9,282 nt of DNA from Solirubrobacterales bacterium (GTDB taxonomy: Bacteria > Actinomycetota > Thermoleophilia > Solirubrobacterales > Solirubrobacteraceae). This document shows, one piece after another, positions 5,287 through 9,282 of this stretch; position 1 is the stretch's first letter, and every line of letters begins with the position of its first letter. A program made the position numbers and the translations under genes. The stretch covers positions 1-9,282 of the forward strand of contig JAOPZU010000521.1 of the NCBI GenBank assembly GCA_025963955.1, given 5' to 3'. The notes under the pieces are model-generated. The model was not told where the DNA came from, did no database searches, and saw nothing but the letters and a program-made list of their open reading frames with translations.

Positions 5287-7989
5287 CTACCGCGGCACCC
5301 GCCGGTCGAGCGTGACGACCTGCTGGAAGGTCGGCCGGTTCTGGAACGGGAACGGCGGCTGGCCGATCGCGCCCGTGATCGTCGAGCGGTTCTGGTCGAA
5401 GCAGGCGGGGTCGGGGCGGCTCGCGCAGTCGCCCCGCCCGTAGAGCTCGGGCGCGGTCACGGTCAGCGCGTCCTTCAGCGAGGCGCGCAGGGCGCGGCGG
5501 CACGTCGCCCGCACGCCGCCGCCGCAGAAGCCGCGCGACCAGCGTCCTTTGACGGTCTTCGGCGTGAACATCGAGCGCAGGTCCTTGTTCACGAACGAGT
5601 ACCAGCCGTCGTCGTAGTCCGGGGCCTTCGGCGGCCCGCCGGGCGGGGTGGAGGACGGGGCGACGAGGGCTTTCAGCGCCCGGTCGGCGTCGGGGCCGAT
5701 CGCGTCGGACAGCACGACCTTGGTCAGCCGCGGCCACCACGCGTCCATCAGCGTGATCGCCGGCGTGTCCTCGTCCGCACCGTTCCGGTCCAGATCCCGC
5801 CGGTGGGCGCCACCGGCCGCCCAGTCGGACAGCAGCTTCAGCGCCGCCTTCAGCTTCGGGTCGCTCGGCGAGCCGATCGCCTTCTTCAGCGCGGGCAGCG
5901 TCGACAGCGCCGAGAAGTCCTGGCTGGCCGGCTCCTCCATCGCCTGCACGAGCTGCGCGATCGTGGCCTTGCGGCCGCCCGCGTAGGACGCCCTCACGCG
6001 GGCCTCGATCATCTGCGACCGGAACACCGGCCCATAGGTGAACTTGTCGTCCGCGGCGGCCCACCCCGGCGCCTGCTTGTTGTTCCAGGACACGAGCGAG
6101 TCCGGGTTCACGGCGTGCGGCCGCTGCCCGAGCCCCACGATCTTCGACGTGCGCAGCTCGGGATCGAAGCCCTGCCAGTCGTAGGCGCCCGTGCCGAGGA
6201 CGGGGAAGTCCGGGGAGACGCCCTTCGCGCGGATCGGGAAGTGGCCGGACAGCTGGTAGGCGATGTCCTGCCCGTCGATGTACCCCCAGTTGAAGACGAA
6301 GGAGATGCCGTCGACGGCGCGGCGGAAGCTCTGCGCGTCCTTGACGAAGCCCGGGTCGTTCAGGCGCGAGAAGCCGATCGCCGAGTCCGCCTCGTGCCCG
6401 TAGGTCGTGCGGGCGGAGGCGAAGGCGACCTTCTTGCCGCCGACGGTCCCGCGCGCGGTGACGATGCCGTGGACGGTGCGGTAGGCGGTGAGCGTCTCGG
6501 AGCCCGCCGCGGTCATGTCGCTGAGGTTCGGCGTCCAGCGGTTCCTCCGCTCGAGCTTGTCCATCGCCCGGCACTGTCCCTTCCAGAGGTAGTGCGTGTC
6601 GTCCTGGCAGAGGACCTCGGCGAAGGTGTCGACGTTGTCGCTCGTGGCGGTGGTCGCCGACCACGCGTAGTCCCGGCCGTGGCCCAGCAGGACGTACAGG
6701 TTCGCGCCCGCGAAGGCGGCGCCCTGCGCGTCGATCCCGGGGCCGTGCAGGTCCTCCTCCATGAGGATCTGCGGGATGTAGTAGCCCACCTGCGGCCCGA
6801 GGACGCCGATCGGATGCCCCGTCGCCGAGTGCCGGGCCGCGATGAGCTCCCAGTTGGAGGCGTGCGGGTGCGCGCGGAACGAGCGCAGCAGCTTGCCGCC
6901 GAGCGAGGCGGCGCCCGCGCGGGCCTGTGCCGCACTCAGCGGCGGGGCGACGGGCGCTGCCTTCACCGAGCCGGCGTCGGGCATCGCCAGGCCGCGCGCC
7001 GAGAACGCGTCCTGCGTCTCGTAGGGGAAGCGCTTGGCGATCGTCGTCGGCGCCTCCGGGTCGTTCTTCGACCGCAGATCGGCCCAGGCGCGGCGGCCGC
7101 CCTGCTTGCCGAAGCGCTTCTCCAGGGCGCGCTCCAGCACCGCCGATTTGACCTCCGAACCGCCGCCCTTGCCGAAGATCCCGCCGACGAGGGAGGCGGT
7201 GGCCAGGACGTCCTCGAGCTTCCACGGCTCGAGCGTCCTGCCGAGCAGCGTGTACTCCGCGGGCAGCTTCGCGCCGCCCTGCTTGGCGGCCGCGATGTAC
7301 GCGTTGATGCCGTCGACGTAGGCGGTCGCGTCGGCGATCAGGGCCGCGCCGTCGGCGCCGTAGAGGCGCGGGGCGTTGACGACCTGCTGGTGCAGGTCGG
7401 CCTCCGTGTACGGCGCGAGCGCCCACTGCGTCCGGTCCATCTCGCGGTTGCCCGGCGAGCCGCCGACGAACGAGGACAGCTCGGCGCGGCCGGTGTGGCG
7501 CAGCACGTCCATCAGGAAGAGGCGGTCCTGCGCGCCGACGTAGCCCGCTCCGAACATCGTGTCCGCGCGCGTCTCGCCGTAGACGTGCGGCACGCCGTAG
7601 GCCTTGTCCCGCAGGATGGTGACGCCGGGCCGCGGGGAGGAGGTGCTCTCGACCTGGCCGTCCCTGACCCCGAACGTCGCGTCCTTGAAGAAGTCGGGGA
7701 CCTGCGCGTCGGTGAGCGTGGGGGAGGCGTACTGCAGGCCCGTGTAGAGCCCGAGCTGGTCCATCGAGTGCGCCGGGCGCGTCCCGAAGGCGGTGAACGT
7801 GCCGAAGTCCGCGACGTCCGCGGTCCCCGCCGTGCCCGGGGGCAGCACGTTCCGGAACCCGCCGGCGTCGTTCGTGCCGAAGGGCGCGACCGTCGCGGCC
7901 GCGTGCGCCGCCCCGCTCGTCCCCGCTCCCAGCGTCAGCGCGGCCAGCACCATGGCCCATGCGGAACGGCCCCGTCCTCTCCGTGACAT
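5287..7989 (-). CDS. Secreted penicillin-acylase-family Ntn hydrolase (penicillin amidase/AHL acylase-like)
   Basis: A 900-residue exported amidase precursor. Residues 1-30 are a Sec signal peptide: basic start RRGRGR, hydrophobic core, probable cleavage after AHA. The alpha-chain signature RDKAYGVPHVYGETRAD...FGAGYVGAQDRLFLMDVLR lies at 127-164. The beta chain should begin at Ser378 in A-SNWEL: this serine becomes the N-terminal nucleophile after self-cleavage, as SN does in E. coli penicillin G acylase. GPQVGYYIPQ at 398-407, LHGPGIDAQG at 414-423 and WSATTATSDNVDTF at 443-456 also match the family. Asn567 in FNWGYIDGQDIAY is the likely oxyanion-hole residue. About 90 residues lie between the signal peptide and the usual domain start, and about 45 before Ser378 look like a removable spacer. 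Substrate (beta-lactam, N-acyl homoserine lactone or other N-acyl amide) cannot be told. It is divergent from the second desaturase. The stop is TAG at 5287-5289. Confidence 0.92.
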   Translation of the reverse strand: MSRRGRGRSAWAMVLAALTLGAGTSGAAHAAATVAPFGTNDAGGFRNVLPPGTAGTADVADFGTFTAFGTRPAHSMDQLGLYTGLQYASPTLTDAQVPDFFKDATFGVRDGQVESTSSPRPGVTILRDKAYGVPHVYGETRADTMFGAGYVGAQDRLFLMDVLRHTGRAELSSFVGGSPGNREMDRTQWALAPYTEADLHQQVVNAPRLYGADGAALIADATAYVDGINAYIAAAKQGGAKLPAEYTLLGRTLEPWKLEDVLATASLVGGIFGKGGGSEVKSAVLERALEKRFGKQGGRRAWADLRSKNDPEAPTTIAKRFPYETQDAFSARGLAMPDAGSVKAAPVAPPLSAAQARAGAASLGGKLLRSFRAHPHASNWELIAARHSATGHPIGVLGPQVGYYIPQILMEEDLHGPGIDAQGAAFAGANLYVLLGHGRDYAWSATTATSDNVDTFAEVLCQDDTHYLWKGQCRAMDKLERRNRWTPNLSDMTAAGSETLTAYRTVHGIVTARGTVGGKKVAFASARTTYGHEADSAIGFSRLNDPGFVKDAQSFRRAVDGISFVFNWGYIDGQDIAYQLSGHFPIRAKGVSPDFPVLGTGAYDWQGFDPELRTSKIVGLGQRPHAVNPDSLVSWNNKQAPGWAAADDKFTYGPVFRSQMIEARVRASYAGGRKATIAQLVQAMEEPASQDFSALSTLPALKKAIGSPSDPKLKAALKLLSDWAAGGAHRRDLDRNGADEDTPAITLMDAWWPRLTKVVLSDAIGPDADRALKALVAPSSTPPGGPPKAPDYDDGWYSFVNKDLRSMFTPKTVKGRWSRGFCGGGVRATCRRALRASLKDALTVTAPELYGRGDCASRPDPACFDQNRSTITGAIGQPPFPFQNRPTFQQVVTLDRRVPR

Positions 7990-7995
7990 GTGGCG

Positions 7996-8001
7996 ACCCT
8001 A
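7996..8001 (-). promoter_or_regulatory. Possible -10 element of the acylase gene
   Basis: TAGGGT on the minus strand fits the actinobacterial TANNNT pattern and ends 6 nt before the acylase ATG at 7989, which would give a leaderless mRNA. The same bases include AGGG, 8 nt from the ATG, which could instead act as a weak ribosome binding site. No -35 is recognisable 16-18 nt upstream. These two readings exclude each other. Confidence 0.3.
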
Positions 8002-8038
8002 GTCCGTACACGGGCGTGGCGCGCTCGCGCTGGTGTAC

Positions 8039-8054
8039 CCCGACGAACGTCGGG
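8039..8054. promoter_or_regulatory. Perfect 7-2-7 inverted repeat, candidate operator between acylase and second desaturase
   Basis: CCCGACG-AA-CGTCGGG is a perfect 16-bp palindrome. GGTG (8032-8035) and CACC (8055-8058) extend the symmetry if a 3-nt bulge is allowed on the left. It is centred 57.5 bp upstream of the acylase ATG and 122.5 bp upstream of the desaturase ATG, in the 179-bp divergent region. The 2-nt centre makes a hairpin loop sterically poor, so a dimeric repressor or activator site is more likely than a terminator. A weak TANNNT (TACCCT, 8084-8089) could be the desaturase -10. The binding protein is unknown. Confidence 0.45.
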
Positions 8055-8168
8055 CACCGGGGTCGTCCGGCGCGCCTGCCGACTACCCTTGAGAGGCGCG
8101 TGCGCTGCGGGAAACGGTGTGTGCGACTGCCCGACTGATCGAACGACCGAACGCGAGCCGACGCACCG

Positions 8169-9282
8169 ATGAGCACCGCCGACCCGATGCAGCATCTGAC
8201 CCACGCCGACCTCGACGCGATCGCGCGGGAGCTCGACGCCATCGCCGACGGCGTGCGGAAGGACCTGGGCGCGCAGGACGCCGCCTACATCCGCCGGGTC
8301 ATCGCGGCCCAGCGCGCGCTGGAGGTCGCCAGCCGCGGCCTGCTGCTGTTCGCGCGCCGGAAGCCCGCGCTCGTCGTGGGCACCGCCGTGCTCGCGGTCG
8401 CCAAGGCGATCGAGAACATGGAGATCGGGCACAACGTCATGCACGGCCAGTGGGACTGGATGCGCGACCCGAACATCCACTCCTCCTCGTGGGACTGGGA
8501 CGCCGCGTCGACCGCGCAGTCGTGGAAGCACTCCCACAACTACCAGCACCACACGTACACGAACGTCCTCGGCAAGGACCGCGACCTCGGCTACTCCGCG
8601 ATGCGCGTGGACCCCGAGCAGCCGTGGCACCCGGTCTACCTCCTGCAGCCGCTCTACGGCGTGCTGATGGCGGCGACGTTCGAATGGGGCATCGCGCTGT
8701 ACGACATGGAGCTGGACGCCGTCCGCCGCGGTGAGAAGTCCAAGGAGCAGGCCCGGGCCGAGGTCGTCGCGTTCCTGAAGAAGGCGGGCAACCAGCTCGC
8801 GAAGGACTACGTCGTCTTCCCGGCGCTCGCCGGGCGCAAGGGCTTCAAGCGCGCGGCGGCGGGCACGGCGGTGGCGAACGTCGCCCGCAGCGCCTGGGTC
8901 CACACGATTGTCTTCATGGGGCACATCCCCGAGGGTGCGCACACCTTCACCGAGGACCAGCTGCAGGACGAGAGCCGCGGCGCCTGGTACGTCCGCCAGC
9001 TCCTGGGCTCCTGCAACCTGGAGGGCTCGCCGCTCTTCCACCTGATGACGGGCAACCTCTCCTACCAGGTGGAGCACCACCTGTTCCCGGACCTGCCGTC
9101 CAACCGCTACGCCGAGATCGCGCCGCAGGTGCGGGCGGTCTGCGAGCGCTACGGGCTGCCGTACCTCACCGGGCCGCTGGGCCGGCAGTACCGCTCGGTC
9201 GCGAAGAAGATCCTGCGGCTGTCCTTCCCGGGCGGCGGCGCGGCCCACAAGGTCGCGCCGACGGTCCCGCCGGTGCGCCGGC
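8169..9282 (+). CDS. Second membrane fatty acid desaturase, paralog of the first (3' end outside window)
   Basis: The frame is open from ATG 8169 to the window edge: 371 complete codons and no stop. It carries the same architecture as the desaturase at 447-1574: HNVMH at 88-92, HNYQHH at 123-128 and YQVEHH at 299-304, followed by LFPDLPSNRY. Long shared stretches such as NMEIGHNVMHGQWDWMRDP and NVLGKDRDLGY/NVVGKDRDLGY show close paralogy. The first paralog ends just after the shared FPGGG motif; here FPGGG lies at 353-357, so only the last few residues are probably missing. It differs by a shorter N-terminus (about 10 residues), by Tyr instead of His before QxEHH, and by two cysteines, C282 and C325, of which the first has no partner in the other protein. 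There is no Shine-Dalgarno before 8169; ATG 8187 is an alternative. No reductase is adjacent within the window. Confidence 0.92.
   Translation, partial: MSTADPMQHLTHADLDAIARELDAIADGVRKDLGAQDAAYIRRVIAAQRALEVASRGLLLFARRKPALVVGTAVLAVAKAIENMEIGHNVMHGQWDWMRDPNIHSSSWDWDAASTAQSWKHSHNYQHHTYTNVLGKDRDLGYSAMRVDPEQPWHPVYLLQPLYGVLMAATFEWGIALYDMELDAVRRGEKSKEQARAEVVAFLKKAGNQLAKDYVVFPALAGRKGFKRAAAGTAVANVARSAWVHTIVFMGHIPEGAHTFTEDQLQDESRGAWYVRQLLGSCNLEGSPLFHLMTGNLSYQVEHHLFPDLPSNRYAEIAPQVRAVCERYGLPYLTGPLGRQYRSVAKKILRLSFPGGGAAHKVAPTVPPVRR

Noticed and set aside
5110..7986. A 958-codon plus-strand open frame and a 1004-codon minus-strand frame (5228-8242) over the acylase.
   Set aside because: Both lack recognisable motifs and have repetitive Arg/Gly/Ala/Val composition, while the acylase frame carries a signal peptide and all catalytic motifs.
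8089..8117. TTGAGA at 8089-8094 as a -35 for the second desaturase.
   Set aside because: No TANNNT-like -10 exists 16-18 nt downstream (the bases there read AAACGG).
7935..9248. A 437-codon minus-strand open frame opposite the second desaturase.
   Set aside because: It is the mirror of the desaturase reading frame, with no protein-like features; the plus-strand frame has three histidine boxes.

Overview
The window is very GC-rich, with third codon positions that are nearly all G or C. It has short intergenic gaps and few canonical Shine-Dalgarno sequences. The gene families (PucR-type regulator, DesA3-like desaturase with its own ferredoxin reductase, AbiEi/DUF559 protein, long secreted penicillin-acylase-family enzyme) suggest a high-GC actinobacterium. 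A Thermoleophilia or other deep-branching member is possible, but the sequence alone cannot fix the lineage.

Layout, left to right. The 3' end of a PucR/CdaR-type regulator (+, 2-436) converges on a two-gene minus-strand operon. That operon holds a flavin/2Fe-2S ferredoxin reductase (2708-1602) followed after 27 nt by a membrane fatty acid desaturase (1574-447). In the 150 bp upstream of the reductase lie an AT-rich promoter-like stretch and a 16-bp CRP-like palindrome. Next come an FkbM-type SAM methyltransferase (-, 3690-2857) and, divergent from it with only 63 bp between the starts, an AbiEi-like/DUF559 protein (+, 3754-4743). A minus-strand group follows: a secreted penicillin-acylase-family Ntn hydrolase (7989-5287), a small acidic protein (5231-5046) and a small two-helix membrane protein (4999-4805). 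Divergent from the acylase is a second desaturase (+, 8169 to the window edge), paralogous to the first. A perfect 7-2-7 inverted repeat lies between these two divergent genes.

How the genes work together. The reductase should pass electrons from NAD(P)H through FAD and its 2Fe-2S domain to the di-iron desaturase, which puts double bonds into fatty acyl chains; this is the arrangement of Rv3230c-Rv3229c (DesA3) in mycobacteria. The second desaturase has no reductase in view and may share this one. The acylase is a self-processing exported amidase whose substrate cannot be read from sequence. The methyltransferase and DUF559 gene look like unrelated cargo.

No tRNA, rRNA, CRISPR array, insertion sequence or convincing terminator was seen. 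No gap without a gene reaches 300 bp; the largest is 7990-8168. I see no clear new multi-gene system. The most interesting signals are regulatory: the CRP-like site, the 7-2-7 operator candidate and two possible leaderless promoters. The paired desaturase paralogs also deserve a look.
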